Assembly: GCA_002600635.1 (NCBI GenBank)
Contig: CP021371.1
Location: forward strand, 4,189,501-4,253,500
Length of the DNA: 64,000 bases
From: Rhizobium sp. ACO-34A
GTDB taxonomy: Bacteria > Pseudomonadota > Alphaproteobacteria > Rhizobiales > Rhizobiaceae
Direction: 5' to 3'
Positions 9,519 to 18,386 of the stretch are shown here, piece by piece. Made by a program: the position numbers and the translations under genes. The notes under the pieces are model-generated. The model saw only the letters and a list, made by a program, of their open reading frames with translations. It searched no databases and had not been told where the DNA came from. The stretch's first letter is position 1. Each line of letters starts with the position of its first letter.

Positions 9519-10661
9519 TCAGCTTGCGCTCGGTGCCAGCACCGAGGTCATCAGGTCGTCGTTCCATTCACCGGTAACGGTGAAGTGGGCTGCGGCCCCA
9601 AGCTCGAAGGCCTCGATCAGGTTGTGGTTCACATAGGCGTAAACGCCCGGCTGATGGAAAGTGTAGTAGGCAGCGCCCGCGGCACCTCCGGGAATGAACC
9701 AGGTTTCCTGGTCGGTTTCCGGCACGTTATGGAACTTGCCGGTCGCCCAGACATAGTCGCCATGCCCGCCGATCAGGTGCGGACGGGTATCGCGGTTGGC
9801 CTGCGAATGCACGATCAGGACCCGGTCGCCAACCTCTGCCTTCATGGCATTCTGGCCGGTGAGCGCGCCGACCGCACCGTTGAAGACGATGTGGCTCGGG
9901 GTAAGCGACCGCATGACCTCAAGCGTATCGGCATAGGCATCGCCGGCGCTCTCGTATTTCTTGAAGTTGCCGTTCTCGTCCTTGGGAACGTAGAAGTCCT
10001 GTTCGCCGACATAGTAGATCTTGTCATAGGTCAGGTCGTTGCCCTTGGCGTCCTTCAGGCCGTCACGCGGCAGCACCATGATCGCGCCGTTCATGCCCGA
10101 GGTAACATGCCACGGAACCATTCCGGGAGGTGCGCAGTGGTAGACGAAAACGCCGGCCTTGGTTGCCTTGAAGCGCAAGACCGTCTTCTCGCCGGGATTG
10201 ACCAGCGTCAGTGCGCCGCCACCCAGGGCACCGGTTGCAGCATGGAAGTCGATGTTGTGCTGCAACGTATTGGTGTCGGGGTTGATCAGGGTCAGCTCGA
10301 CATAGTCGCCTTCATGCACGACCATCAGAGGCCCGGGAACCGAACCGTTGAAGGTCATGGCGTGCACTTCCGTGCCCGCATCATCGAGGATCATCTTCTG
10401 TTCCTTGATGGTCATGGTGAACTCGACGACCTTCGGACCGCCTTCGGCCTTCTGGGTGTGGGCATGGACGAACGGGGGCTTGACCAGTTCGACCTTTTCC
10501 CGGGGAAGCTTGGCGATGTCGGCAGCCGTTGCGGCTACGTTGGTCTTGATGCCACCTCCTTCGGCGCGTGCCTCGGAAGTCTTGATGATCGGCGCCAGGG
10601 CGCCGGCAAAGGCCGCGCCGGCCAGGATTGTGCGGCGGGTTACCTGAAACTGCTCAGTCAT
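9519..10661 (-). CDS. nirK: Copper-containing nitrite reductase (NO-forming)
   Basis: A 380-residue precursor reducing nitrite to NO in the periplasm. A Tat signal ([10 protein letters not shown], residues 9-18) is visible. All ligands are present and align with a constant +40 offset to the Alcaligenes NirK numbering: type 1 copper His135, Cys176, His185, Met190; type 2 copper His140, His175, His346; catalytic Asp138 and His295. The start ATG 10661 follows AAGGAGAC at good spacing. Upstream readable frame is not homologous and is excluded. Electrons probably come from the pseudoazurin encoded at 7166-7609. Transcription is predicted from the promoter at 10712-10753. Confidence 0.97.
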   Translation of the reverse strand: MTEQFQVTRRTILAGAAFAGALAPIIKTSEARAEGGGIKTNVAATAADIAKLPREKVELVKPPFVHAHTQKAEGGPKVVEFTMTIKEQKMILDDAGTEVHAMTFNGSVPGPLMVVHEGDYVELTLINPDTNTLQHNIDFHAATGALGGGALTLVNPGEKTVLRFKATKAGVFVYHCAPPGMVPWHVTSGMNGAIMVLPRDGLKDAKGNDLTYDKIYYVGEQDFYVPKDENGNFKKYESAGDAYADTLEVMRSLTPSHIVFNGAVGALTGQNAMKAEVGDRVLIVHSQANRDTRPHLIGGHGDYVWATGKFHNVPETDQETWFIPGGAAGAAYYTFHQPGVYAYVNHNLIEAFELGAAAHFTVTGEWNDDLMTSVLAPSAS

Positions 10662-10711
10662 CGGAATGTCTCCTTGTGGTAGAGCGGAGCGGATATCGTC
10701 CGGTGACAAGA

Positions 10712-10753
10712 GTTCTACTCCCGATCCCGAAATGTAATTTGTGCCAGAACAAA
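10712..10753 (-). promoter_or_regulatory. NnrR/Fnr-type promoter of nirK
   Basis: TTG-TGCCAGAA-CAA at 10739-10752, within TTTGT-N6-ACAAA (10738-10753), and a -10-like TAGAAC read at 10717-10712. The spacing predicts transcription from about 10704, giving a 42-base leader. The other end of the same intergenic region carries a separate box for nnrS. Confidence 0.75.
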
Positions 10754-10837
10754 CTTCTCCGGCCCGGGATTCCGGCTGCGTCATTTTGGCAGGCCATGAA
10801 ATGACAAAGGTCAGAAGAAGAGCGGCGCAGGCTTTGC

Positions 10838-10879
10838 TTGCGAATGCACAAAGAGCGGAAGAAAGTTTCTTTCTAAAAC
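10838..10879 (+). promoter_or_regulatory. NnrR/Fnr-type promoter of nnrS
   Basis: TTG-CGAATGCA-CAA at 10838-10851 and -10-like TAAAAC at 10874-10879, predicting a start near 10886 and a leader of about 27 bases to ATG 10913. Confidence 0.7.
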
Positions 10880-10912
10880 GATTGCGGTTTATCAAGCAGT
10901 CGGAGACGCTCC

Positions 10913-12121
10913 ATGAACACCAGCCAACAGACGAGCCGCCCGGCGGGCGGCATTCCACGCGGACTTTCCAAAACAGGACCGGTCCTGTTTTCCTATGGCT
11001 TCCGTCCCTTCTTTCTCGGCGCGGCAATCGTCGCCATGGCGGCCATGATCCTCTGGATCGCGGCGCTGGCCGGCCTTGTGGACGTCGGAGGCTCCTACAG
11101 CGCCCACCACTGGCATGCCCATGAAATGCTGTTCGGCTTTTCCTCCGCTGTCGTCGCCGGCTTTCTCCTGACCGCGGTTCCAAACTGGACCGGCCGCCTG
11201 CCGGTTTCGGGACGGCCGCTCGCCGGCTTGTTCGCGCTCTGGGTGGCAGGCCGCCTGCTGATGCTCTGGCCGGACCTGACCGGCCTTGTTCCTTCGGTCG
11301 CCATCGAGAGCCTGTTTCTCCCGGTTCTACTCTTCATCTGCGCCCGCGAAATCATCGCCGGACGCAAATGGAAGGATCTGAAGGTCCTCGGCGTGCTCGC
11401 CGTGCTGTCGCTCGCCAATATCGGCTTCCATCTGGATACGCTGGCCGGCGAGCATGGCGGCATGGTCGAGAGGCTGGCGGTTTCAGCCTATCTCGTCCTC
11501 ATCATGATCATCGGCGGCCGCATCATTCCGAGCTTCAGCCGCAACTGGCTGAACCAGAAGGGCGAGACGCGCTTTCCGGTATCCTACGGCCGTTTCGATA
11601 CCGTCGTCATCGTGATAGGCGCGCTGGCGCTGGCCTGCTGGAGCTTTCGCCCGGATGAGCCGGCAACGCTTGCGCTTGCCGCGGTCGCCGGCATCGCCCA
11701 TGCCGCAAGACTCAGGCGTTGGCGCGGGCTGGCCGTGTGGCCGGAAAAGCTGCTCTTCATCCTGCACGTCGCCTACGCCTTCCTGCCACTCGGATTTGCG
11801 GCAATCGCGCTCGGTGACCGCATCGGCCTTGGCGATACCGCGATCATGCATGTCATGACGGTCGGTGCCATGGCGGCGATGATGCTGGCGGTGATGACCC
11901 GCGCCACTCGCGGCCACACCGGCAGGCAACTGACCTCTTCGCGGCTCACCAACGCTTCCTATGTCGCAATCCTCATGGCAGCGATACTCAGACCGCTTGC
12001 CGACATTCTGCCTGACCAGGCCATGACGCTTTACAGCCTTGCCGGTCTGGCATGGCTGACTGCCTTCGGCCTCTTTCTCACGGAATACGGTCCGATGCTC
12101 GCACGCGTTCGCCGCGGCTGA
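10913..12121 (+). CDS. nnrS: NnrS, heme- and copper-containing membrane protein
   Basis: A 402-residue protein with about 12 transmembrane segments. The histidine-rich motif [14 protein letters not shown] (residues 62-76) at the start of the second helix is the NnrS hallmark; further conserved histidines lie in later helices, including [12 protein letters not shown]. NnrS in Rhodobacter binds heme and copper and protects cells from nitrosative stress, although its reaction is not settled. It is divergent from nirK, has its own NnrR-type promoter, and ends in a very strong terminator, so it is probably transcribed alone. Confidence 0.93.
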   Translation: MNTSQQTSRPAGGIPRGLSKTGPVLFSYGFRPFFLGAAIVAMAAMILWIAALAGLVDVGGSYSAHHWHAHEMLFGFSSAVVAGFLLTAVPNWTGRLPVSGRPLAGLFALWVAGRLLMLWPDLTGLVPSVAIESLFLPVLLFICAREIIAGRKWKDLKVLGVLAVLSLANIGFHLDTLAGEHGGMVERLAVSAYLVLIMIIGGRIIPSFSRNWLNQKGETRFPVSYGRFDTVVIVIGALALACWSFRPDEPATLALAAVAGIAHAARLRRWRGLAVWPEKLLFILHVAYAFLPLGFAAIALGDRIGLGDTAIMHVMTVGAMAAMMLAVMTRATRGHTGRQLTSSRLTNASYVAILMAAILRPLADILPDQAMTLYSLAGLAWLTAFGLFLTEYGPMLARVRRG

Positions 12122-12135
12122 CAGCAACAGAACAA

Positions 12136-12171
12136 ACGAAAACGCCCGGTTCTAGGACCGGGCGTTTTCGT
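12136..12171. terminator. Strong bidirectional terminator between nnrS and the DUF59 operon
   Basis: Perfect 15-bp stem: ACGAAAACGCCCGGT (12136-12150) with ACCGGGCGTTTTCGT (12157-12171), six-base loop. A/T tracts on both sides of the G+C core let it work in both directions, for nnrS (+) and for the operon ending at 12297 (-). Confidence 0.93.
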
Positions 12172-12193
12172 TCATGAACTGCAATACTTCCGG

Positions 12194-12300
12194 CTTAGAG
12201 CATTTCCGGCGATAACAGAATCGCCTCCAATCCTCTATCTCTTTGTTTTCCCACAATTCCGGACGCAAAACCGGTTCCCACTTTTGCTGGAATTGCTCAA
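12194..12300 (-). repeat. Rhizobial intergenic palindromic repeat (RIME-like), copy 1
   Basis: About 105 bases matching, in reverse orientation, a second copy at 36024-36129. Shared blocks read on the minus strand are GAGCAATTCCAGCAAAAGTG, a GTTTTGCGYCCGGAATTG core, AAACAAAGAGATAGAG and TCGCCGGAAATGCTCTA. The ends are inverted relative to each other (GAGCAATTCC / GGAAATGCTC), so it can fold on itself. The inner end overlaps the stop codon of the DUF59 gene. Such elements are frequent in Rhizobiaceae genomes. Confidence 0.8.
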
Positions 12301-12617
12301 TGCCGGCTGACGACCTTCAACGCGGAGGCCCGGATCCTGTCCGGCGTCCAGCGCGGCTCGTAGACAAGCTCGACAGCCACCCGGCTCACCCCGTCGACGA
12401 CAATCACACTCGCCTCGACCGCGTCCCTCAGGAAACCCGCAGCCGGGCAACCGCGTGAGGTCGTCGTCATGGCGATGGCGACAACGCCGTCGGTGTCTAC
12501 CGTGACTTCATAGATCAGCCCGAGATCGACGATGTTTCCGCCGATCTCGGGATCAAGGATAGCGCTCAACGCGTCATAGATGCGCGCTACGAGGGCATTC
12601 ACAGCATCGTCGCTCAC
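12297..12617 (-). CDS. DUF59/MIP18 family protein (metal-sulfur cluster assembly-like)
   Basis: A protein of about 106 residues with the DUF59 fold of SufT, PaaD and MIP18, proteins that help iron-sulfur cluster assembly or delivery. The signature ILDPEIGGNIVDLGLIYEV and the conserved cysteine in TTTSRGCPAAGFL are present. GTG 12617 was chosen because CGGGAG lies 7 bases upstream, giving a 4-base gap after the upstream stop; GTG 12644 is an alternative that would overlap the upstream gene. It is the last gene of a four-gene minus-strand operon from 14814. Its stop codon falls inside the intergenic repeat. A role in supplying or repairing Fe-S centres under NO stress is an inference from its context. 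Confidence 0.8.
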   Translation of the reverse strand: MSDDAVNALVARIYDALSAILDPEIGGNIVDLGLIYEVTVDTDGVVAIAMTTTSRGCPAAGFLRDAVEASVIVVDGVSRVAVELVYEPRWTPDRIRASALKVVSRH

Positions 12618-12621
12618 GTCA

Positions 12622-13146
12622 TTACTCCCGGGCTTCACCGACACGTATCAGCATCCGATAGGCAGAGCCAGCTTCATCGAAATTGCCGACCCATTGATGC
12701 CCACGCTTCTCCAGCTCCGGCATGAGGAAAACCGGCTCTCGGGAAAGAAGGGCGAACAGAACCTCGCCGGGATCCATGAGTTCGATCTTCGCCAGAATGC
12801 GTGTCATCGGTTCCGGCGGATCGAGATCGGCGAGGTCGAGATGAAACACCGGCTCCGCCCATGCCGCGGCGTCGTTTCCGCTGGCCGATGCGGAAATATC
12901 GGCGGGACCGCCAGCCTCCGGGGTGAAGAGCACCTGCCAGTCACCTCCACCGATCTCCGAGACTTCATGGCCGAAGCCGCGCTTGCCCATCACGCGAAAC
13001 AGTGGCTCGGGCTTGAACGTCGCCAGCAGTCGCAGCCCTTCGCCCGGCGCAAGCGACTGCACAGCCTCCATGATGGCCTGAAACGGCTCACCTCCATTGC
13101 GCAGGATGGGGCGCACATCAAGTTCCTTGTATGGTCGTGTCATCAT
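12622..13146 (-). CDS. Protein with two DUF2249 domains
   Basis: A 174-residue cytosolic protein of two DUF2249 repeats, the first starting at ELDVRPILRNG and the second at HLDLADLDPPEP. The DUF2249 fold resembles TusA/SirA. Its biochemical role is unknown, but the family recurs next to denitrification genes. AGGAGG precedes ATG 13146, and the start overlaps the upstream stop as TAATG, indicating translational coupling. It belongs to the operon from 14814 to 12297, which also holds a single-domain DUF2249 protein. Confidence 0.82.
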   Translation of the reverse strand: MMTRPYKELDVRPILRNGGEPFQAIMEAVQSLAPGEGLRLLATFKPEPLFRVMGKRGFGHEVSEIGGGDWQVLFTPEAGGPADISASASGNDAAAWAEPVFHLDLADLDPPEPMTRILAKIELMDPGEVLFALLSREPVFLMPELEKRGHQWVGNFDEAGSAYRMLIRVGEARE

Positions 13147-14498
13147 TACCTCCTGAGGTCGGGGGATGGCAGAAAGAGATAGGGGCGGATGGTGCCTTTC
13201 GGCAAGCGCAAGGCGGCATCGACATCTGCAAGACGTCTTGCGCGCAGGAATTCAAGGACGAGGGCAAGCGTTGCCCCGAACTGCAGAAACACGCCTGCGC
13301 GAAAAAGGAAGGAGTGACCAATCGCGAGGGCAAGCGTGGCAGCCGTCACGCCCGCATGAAAGGCGAGAAACCACAGCCGGGCGCGCCGCTCGCGCACGAT
13401 ATCCTGAACCCGCGGTGTGGGAACGCGTCCCAGCACCGGGCCATAGCATTCAAGCCAGGTGAGAAACGGCACGATCTTGTAGAGCTGGGCAAGCCCGAGA
13501 CCGGTCAGCCAGCCGAAGCCGGCAAGATAGACGATGGCCGGCACCTGTTCTTCAAGCCGGCCAAGGAGAAACGCCACCGCCAGCCAGACGAATGCGATGA
13601 AAAGCCAGAGGAAAGCCGCAAGGCTCCCAATGCTGTTCAACTCCATCTCCCGGCGCCGCCGAGCCTTCAGGATCGCCAAGAGATCGAGACCGTAAAGAAG
13701 GAGGCCGATGCCCGTAACGATCCCGAGCAACAGGGCGGCAAACACGCCGCTGACATCGAACACTGTCAACAGCACCAGCAGGAGGAGAAGCACCAGGACG
13801 GAAGCCCCGCCCAGCAGAACCGTAGTGGGCCGGCGGCCGGAAGGCTCGCCCGCAAGCAGGAACATCGGCAACAGCTTGTAGCTCACGCCGAGCGCCGAGA
13901 GCGTCAGCCAGCCGCCAAGCCCGAAGATCACATGCAAAGGCAGGATATCCGGCACGAGCGCCAGAAGTTCTCCCGGCAGCAAGGCCGACAGCCCGAGCGC
14001 CATGAAGACGCCGAGACACAGCGTGCCGATCAGGCCGACGATACCGAGCGCCACGAAGCGTCCCGCCAGTGGCAAAGGCCGGGCGTCGAGAAATGTGCGT
14101 GCCACCATAATGGCCACGCCGAGGTAACCCGCCGCCAGAAGCAATGCTCCACAGGCCAGAAGATGCTCCGAGACCGCCATGCCCGAGGCAATAAGGGCGA
14201 AGCCGGACACCAGCCCGACTTCACCGGCAAGGATCGCAACGAGAGCCGGCAGCGCCAGCCTCCCCGCCCGCAGCGGCTTTGCCGCGAGCACCGGCACGAA
14301 CTGCAGCAGGGCTCCCGACATCAGGAGACCAAGCCATCCGGCGGTAATCAGATGAACGACGGCCAGCACATCGCCGCCGGAAATGCCGGCAACCGGATTG
14401 CCATAACCCACGGCCAGCAAGCCCTCTCCCGCAAGCAGGAAAAAACAGGCGGCGGCGAAATAGCTCATGGTCCAGCGGGAAAGGCTTGCTCCCGGCAT
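13146..14498 (-). CDS. Conserved 450-aa polytopic membrane protein, NnrS/heme-copper-like
   Basis: About 12 predicted membrane segments and no large soluble domain. Histidines at helix starts (AVVHLITAGWLGLLMSGALL and LPLHVIFGLGGWLTL) followed by glycine-rich helices resemble the heme-ligand pattern of NnrS and cytochrome oxidase subunit I, but this is a loose likeness rather than a family assignment. The chosen ATG 14498 has TGAGG 8 bases upstream; GTG 14507 is possible. The gene sits between two DUF2249 genes in an operon whose promoter carries a NnrR-type box. A role in NO or heme/copper handling is inferred from that context only. Confidence 0.7.
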   Translation of the reverse strand: MPGASLSRWTMSYFAAACFFLLAGEGLLAVGYGNPVAGISGGDVLAVVHLITAGWLGLLMSGALLQFVPVLAAKPLRAGRLALPALVAILAGEVGLVSGFALIASGMAVSEHLLACGALLLAAGYLGVAIMVARTFLDARPLPLAGRFVALGIVGLIGTLCLGVFMALGLSALLPGELLALVPDILPLHVIFGLGGWLTLSALGVSYKLLPMFLLAGEPSGRRPTTVLLGGASVLVLLLLLVLLTVFDVSGVFAALLLGIVTGIGLLLYGLDLLAILKARRRREMELNSIGSLAAFLWLFIAFVWLAVAFLLGRLEEQVPAIVYLAGFGWLTGLGLAQLYKIVPFLTWLECYGPVLGRVPTPRVQDIVRERRARLWFLAFHAGVTAATLALAIGHSFLFRAGVFLQFGATLALVLEFLRARRLADVDAALRLPKGTIRPYLFLPSPDLRR

Positions 14499-14532
14499 AT
14501 CGATCACCTCACTCAGCGATAGACTTCGCGCT

Positions 14533-14814
14533 TCAATGATCCGCGCCGCAGCAGCAGTCGCAGCCGCTGTTCTGCAGCCTCTCGATTTCGACGCGCCAGA
14601 CGTCCGGACCCTGCTCGAGATATTCCCAGCCGAACATGCCGGAGAAATGCATCTCGAGCTGATAATGCAGCGGGCGCGGATCGTGATCGCTGGTAATCAG
14701 CATGGCCCCACCGGGAAGCAATGCATTGAGCATGCCGAAGATGCGGGGATGCCGCTCAGCCGGCGGCACGGTGCGAACATCGATCGAGGGCTTTTCTTGC
14801 GTGGTCTGGTTCAT
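14533..14814 (-). CDS. Single-domain DUF2249 protein with cysteine-rich tail
   Basis: A 93-residue protein: DUF2249 domain from IDVRTVPPAERHPRIF to VEIERL, then a tail ending CDCCCGADH, with four cysteines and a histidine in the last nine residues, which looks fit to bind a metal. ATG 14814 is chosen on homology; the ribosome site is weak. It is the first gene of the operon 14814-12297 and lies about 97 bases from a TTG-N8-CAA box shared with hemN. Confidence 0.8.
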   Translation of the reverse strand: MNQTTQEKPSIDVRTVPPAERHPRIFGMLNALLPGGAMLITSDHDPRPLHYQLEMHFSGMFGWEYLEQGPDVWRVEIERLQNSGCDCCCGADH

Positions 14815-14882
14815 GGATCGCTCTTGTCCTTCATCGGCCCGAAGTCGTCTCTTGTGAGGCCCGGGCTCCGGCCTGCGAGCGA

Positions 14883-14924
14883 AACCTAGCCTGAAGGACA
14901 CGATGAGAACTTGTCGCCGCGCAA
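14883..14924 (-). promoter_or_regulatory. NnrR/Fnr-type box between the DUF2249 operon and hemN
   Basis: TTG-TCGCCGCG-CAA at 14911-14924, nearly identical to the pseudoazurin box. On the minus strand a -10-like TAGGTT (14888-14883) stands at the class II distance. On the + strand no clear -10 is seen at the corresponding place, so control of hemN by the same box is less certain, although the geometry (110 bases to ATG 15034) allows it. Confidence 0.65.
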
Positions 14925-15033
14925 ATAACATCGAGAACATCGGCCAGCTTTCGCTCCGTTGCTTGGGATTTGGCAAAGAGCAAAAGAGGACCACGATCTA
15001 GGCTCCGGGCAGTTTCGAACGGAGCGCCGCCCC

Positions 15034-16386
15034 ATGTCCCTTGATATCGTCGAAAAATACGGCGAAGCCCGCCTGCCCCGCTACACCAGCTATCCGACCG
15101 CGCCGCGTTTTTCCCCCTCCATCGGCACCGGCACCTATGGCGACTGGCTCACCCAGATCCCGGAGGGCGAACCCGTTTCGCTCTATCTTCACATCCCGTT
15201 CTGCCGGTCGATGTGCTGGTATTGCGGCTGTCATACCTCCATCACCCTCAAGGATGAGCCGATCCTCGACTATCTCGACGTGCTCAAGCGCGAGATATCC
15301 ATTGTCGCGAAAACGGCTGGCAGGCCTCTGAAGGTCCGCAACATCCATTTCGGCGGCGGCACGCCCACGATCATGAAGCCCGAGGAATTCCTCGACCTCT
15401 CCGCCTTCATGCAGAAAAGGCTCGATGTGATGCCCGGCGTGGACATCGCCGTCGAGATCGATCCGCGCACCTTGACCGGCGACATGATCGGCGCGCTCGC
15501 CGAAGCCGGCGTTACCCGCGCAAGCCTCGGCGTCCAGAGCTTCGACCCGGTCGTGCAGAAGGCCATCAACCGCATACAGACCGCGGAACAGACGGCTTGG
15601 GCTACGGATCGGCTTCGCAACTCCGGTATCGACAGCATCAATTTCGACCTGATCTACGGCCTGCCCCACCAGACCGTAGCCTCCTGCATCGAAACCACCC
15701 GAACGGCGATCGCCATGCGACCCGATCGTTTCGCGGTCTTCGGCTATGCCCATATTCCCTCGTTCAAGAAACATCAGCGACTGATCGACGAAGAAGCCCT
15801 TCCCGGCGCCGCCGAACGTCACGCCCAGGCGGAGGCCATCGCCGAAACGCTTGTTGCGGCCGGCTATCGGCGCATCGGCCTCGATCATTTCGCACGACCC
15901 GAGGATGAACTCAGCCTTGCCACGGAAAACGGCCGCCTGCATCGCAATTTCCAGGGCTACACGACAGACGCCTGCCGCACACTCATCGGCTTCGGCGCAT
16001 CTGCCATCGGCAGGACTGCTGAAGGTTACGTGCAGAACGAAGTCGCCATCGGCCAGTATGCGCAGCGGATCGCCTCGGGACAGCTTGCCACCTCGAAGGG
16101 TTACCGGCTGACGAGAGAGGATCGCCTGCGCGCCGACGTGATCGAACGGCTGATGTGCGATTTCGAGGTCGATCTCGACAGTCTCGTCCGCCGCCACGGC
16201 TTCGACACCGGCTTGCTGACCGAAGGCAATACGATGCTCGATAGACTGGCCAGTGACGGCGTCATCGAGATCAGGAATGGCATCATCAGCGTAAGCAGCG
16301 ACTATCGCTTCGTGATCCGCGTGGTCGCAGCAAGCTTCGACGCCTATCTCGGCGAAGCCGGCCGTACCCATTCGAGAGCCGCCTGA
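15034..16386 (+). CDS. hemN: Oxygen-independent coproporphyrinogen III dehydrogenase (radical SAM)
   Basis: A 450-residue cytosolic radical SAM enzyme that makes protoporphyrinogen IX in heme synthesis when oxygen is absent. The 4Fe-4S motif CRSMCWYC (Cys57, Cys61, Cys64) follows YLHIPF, and GGGTPT and the C-terminal HemN domain are in place. The length matches true HemN (about 455) rather than the shorter HemW. ATG 15034 follows GGAGCG. Placement next to nirK, nor and nnr genes fits a need for heme in NO reductase under oxygen limitation. Confidence 0.94.
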   Translation: MSLDIVEKYGEARLPRYTSYPTAPRFSPSIGTGTYGDWLTQIPEGEPVSLYLHIPFCRSMCWYCGCHTSITLKDEPILDYLDVLKREISIVAKTAGRPLKVRNIHFGGGTPTIMKPEEFLDLSAFMQKRLDVMPGVDIAVEIDPRTLTGDMIGALAEAGVTRASLGVQSFDPVVQKAINRIQTAEQTAWATDRLRNSGIDSINFDLIYGLPHQTVASCIETTRTAIAMRPDRFAVFGYAHIPSFKKHQRLIDEEALPGAAERHAQAEAIAETLVAAGYRRIGLDHFARPEDELSLATENGRLHRNFQGYTTDACRTLIGFGASAIGRTAEGYVQNEVAIGQYAQRIASGQLATSKGYRLTREDRLRADVIERLMCDFEVDLDSLVRRHGFDTGLLTEGNTMLDRLASDGVIEIRNGIISVSSDYRFVIRVVAASFDAYLGEAGRTHSRAA

Positions 16387-16416
16387 AACCCGCACACGTC
16401 AAAGACCCACGAATGA

Positions 16417-16453
16417 GAAAAGGCCCGGCATCATCCCCATGCCGGGCCTTTTC
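16417..16453. terminator. Bidirectional terminator between hemN and norD
   Basis: Perfect 15-bp stem GAAAAGGCCCGGCAT (16417-16431) with ATGCCGGGCCTTTTC (16439-16453), seven-base loop, A/T tracts on both sides. It lies between the converging hemN (+) and norD (-) stops. Confidence 0.93.
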
Positions 16454-16470
16454 CGCGCCTCGCGGACCGC

Positions 16471-18369
16471 CTAACCCGCAAGGCTGCGATAGATCGCCGG
16501 CAGGGCCGCCGGCAATTTCGCGATGTTGGAGACGATCGCATAACCGTGCTGGCCGAAGATCGCCGGCACATAGGACTTGGCATCGCGGTCGACCGTCACG
16601 CCGAAGACCCGGATACCCTTGCGCCGGGCTTCCATCACCGCGCGACGGCTGTCCTCCAGCGCAAAACGGCCCTCGTAGTGATCGACATCGTTCGGCTTGC
16701 CGTCCGTCAGCACCAATAGCAGCTGCCGCCGGTTCGGCTGCTTTGCGAGCCCGGCAGAGGCATGGCGAATCGCCGCCCCGATCCGGGTATAGTAGCCGGG
16801 CTTCAGCGCGCCGATGCGCCGCTCGATTGCCGGTCCCATCTTCTCGCCGAAGTCCTTCACGGTTTCGACGCGAACCCATGACCTGCGTCGGGAGGTGAAA
16901 GTCAGGATCGAATGATTGTCGCCACAGGCGGCGAGGCCGTTGGCCAGCACGAGAAGAGCCTCCTTCTCCACATCGAGCACGCGCCGGTCATCGAACCATG
17001 CATCCGTTGAGAGAGAAACGTCGACAAGCAGCGTCACGGCGAGATCATGGGCCTGCGGCCGGCTCATCAGATGGATGCGGTCGCTGCCCTCTCCGCCGGC
17101 GGCAAGATCGCTGCGGCTGCGCACGACGGCATCGAGGTCGAGATCGACGCCATCAAGCTGGGCGCGGAGCATCTCGTGTTTAGGACGCAGCACTTCGAAC
17201 TGCCGCCGCACCCGGCGCATCAGTCCCTTCATCGCCGCATCTGTCTCCAGAGAATCACCCTCCTCCGGCGCGGGCGCGGCAAGCACCCGGCAGTAATCCT
17301 TGAGATAGACGCCCTGCCTGTAGTCCCATTCCGGATAGGAAAGCTCGGCCGTCAGGGGTGTTCGGTCGAGCGCTTCCGGCGGCAGATCGAGATCGAACCG
17401 GAAACGGGCGGATGGCCGTCCCTTCCGCTCGCCGAGCGTCATGTCATCGAGTTCTTCGGCCGCCGTTGCGTCATGGTCGTCGGTGTCGTCGCCGGGGCGG
17501 TCGACATTGACCATCTCCGCCATCGCCAGGATTTTCTCGAACCGGTTGAGGATGAACGGACTGCGATCCTTGTCGCGGCCATTGCTCTTCTCCCGCGTCG
17601 CGATGTGGCGGCCTACTGCCATGGCCTGTCTGTCGCCGCCCACAGCCGGCCGATCCTCTACCTCGCGGGGCGCGCTTTCTTCACGCAGCAGCGCATCCGG
17701 CCAGAGCGGAACCGGCAGCATCGGCAGATATCCGGGCGGCCCCTTCGCCGGCAGGATCACGGGCGGATGCAGCGGACCGAGACCCGCCCCCTTACGCAGA
17801 AGATCGACGATGCGTTCCTCTACCATCTGCTCGATGCGCGGCAGCTTGCCCCGCTGGCGTTCGGCAAGGAGCGCAAGGCAAAGACGGGCATAACGGTCCG
17901 CCATTCCGGGAAAGGCTGCAATGACATTTTCCACCGTCACCCGCGCCTGCTCAAGCACCGCGAGATCCCGCCGCAGGGGATCGGCATCCGGCACCGGTTC
18001 CAGCGGCATCACCGCCATCATCGCGGCCAGCCAGACATAGAGATCGCGGTTCAGATCGGCCTCCGGCATCAGATCGATCACCGGGGGAAGCATGAGCGTG
18101 GCGTGGTCGCGGCCGGGCTGCACCAGCTTTTCCTCTCCGAGCCCCAGCCGCTGGCGAAACTTCAGTCGATGGCCGGAGGTTCGTCCGCGGGCCGGCGCCA
18201 TCTGCACCGTGCGCTCACCGCCGAACCCGCGAAAGCAGACGACAAGCATCGGCTGGATCTCTTCCAGCGACACCGCAGCCTGCGGATAGCGCGGCCATGT
18301 CCGCGTGTTGCCGGCAATGTTGTGCCAGGCACGCCCCACGGTTTCTTCAAGCTCGAGGAAGTCCAGCAT
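16471..18369 (-). CDS. norD: NorD, von Willebrand A protein for NO reductase activation
   Basis: A 632-residue protein with a charged N-terminal half and a C-terminal von Willebrand factor A domain (about 440-632) whose metal site motif DVSLS is at 450-454. NorD works with the MoxR-type ATPase NorQ to mature the NorCB complex, probably inserting the non-heme iron. It is the last gene of norCBQD; the gap from the norQ stop is only 17 bases. Confidence 0.95.
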   Translation of the reverse strand: MLDFLELEETVGRAWHNIAGNTRTWPRYPQAAVSLEEIQPMLVVCFRGFGGERTVQMAPARGRTSGHRLKFRQRLGLGEEKLVQPGRDHATLMLPPVIDLMPEADLNRDLYVWLAAMMAVMPLEPVPDADPLRRDLAVLEQARVTVENVIAAFPGMADRYARLCLALLAERQRGKLPRIEQMVEERIVDLLRKGAGLGPLHPPVILPAKGPPGYLPMLPVPLWPDALLREESAPREVEDRPAVGGDRQAMAVGRHIATREKSNGRDKDRSPFILNRFEKILAMAEMVNVDRPGDDTDDHDATAAEELDDMTLGERKGRPSARFRFDLDLPPEALDRTPLTAELSYPEWDYRQGVYLKDYCRVLAAPAPEEGDSLETDAAMKGLMRRVRRQFEVLRPKHEMLRAQLDGVDLDLDAVVRSRSDLAAGGEGSDRIHLMSRPQAHDLAVTLLVDVSLSTDAWFDDRRVLDVEKEALLVLANGLAACGDNHSILTFTSRRRSWVRVETVKDFGEKMGPAIERRIGALKPGYYTRIGAAIRHASAGLAKQPNRRQLLLVLTDGKPNDVDHYEGRFALEDSRRAVMEARRKGIRVFGVTVDRDAKSYVPAIFGQHGYAIVSNIAKLPAALPAIYRSLAG

Positions 18370-18386
18370 CCTGCACTCCTTTGGCT

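Noticed and set aside
9519..11183. Extended nirK frame of 554 residues
   Set aside because: The extra N-terminal part covers the nirK/nnrS promoters and the nnrS start; the Tat signal and ribosome site fix the start at 10661.
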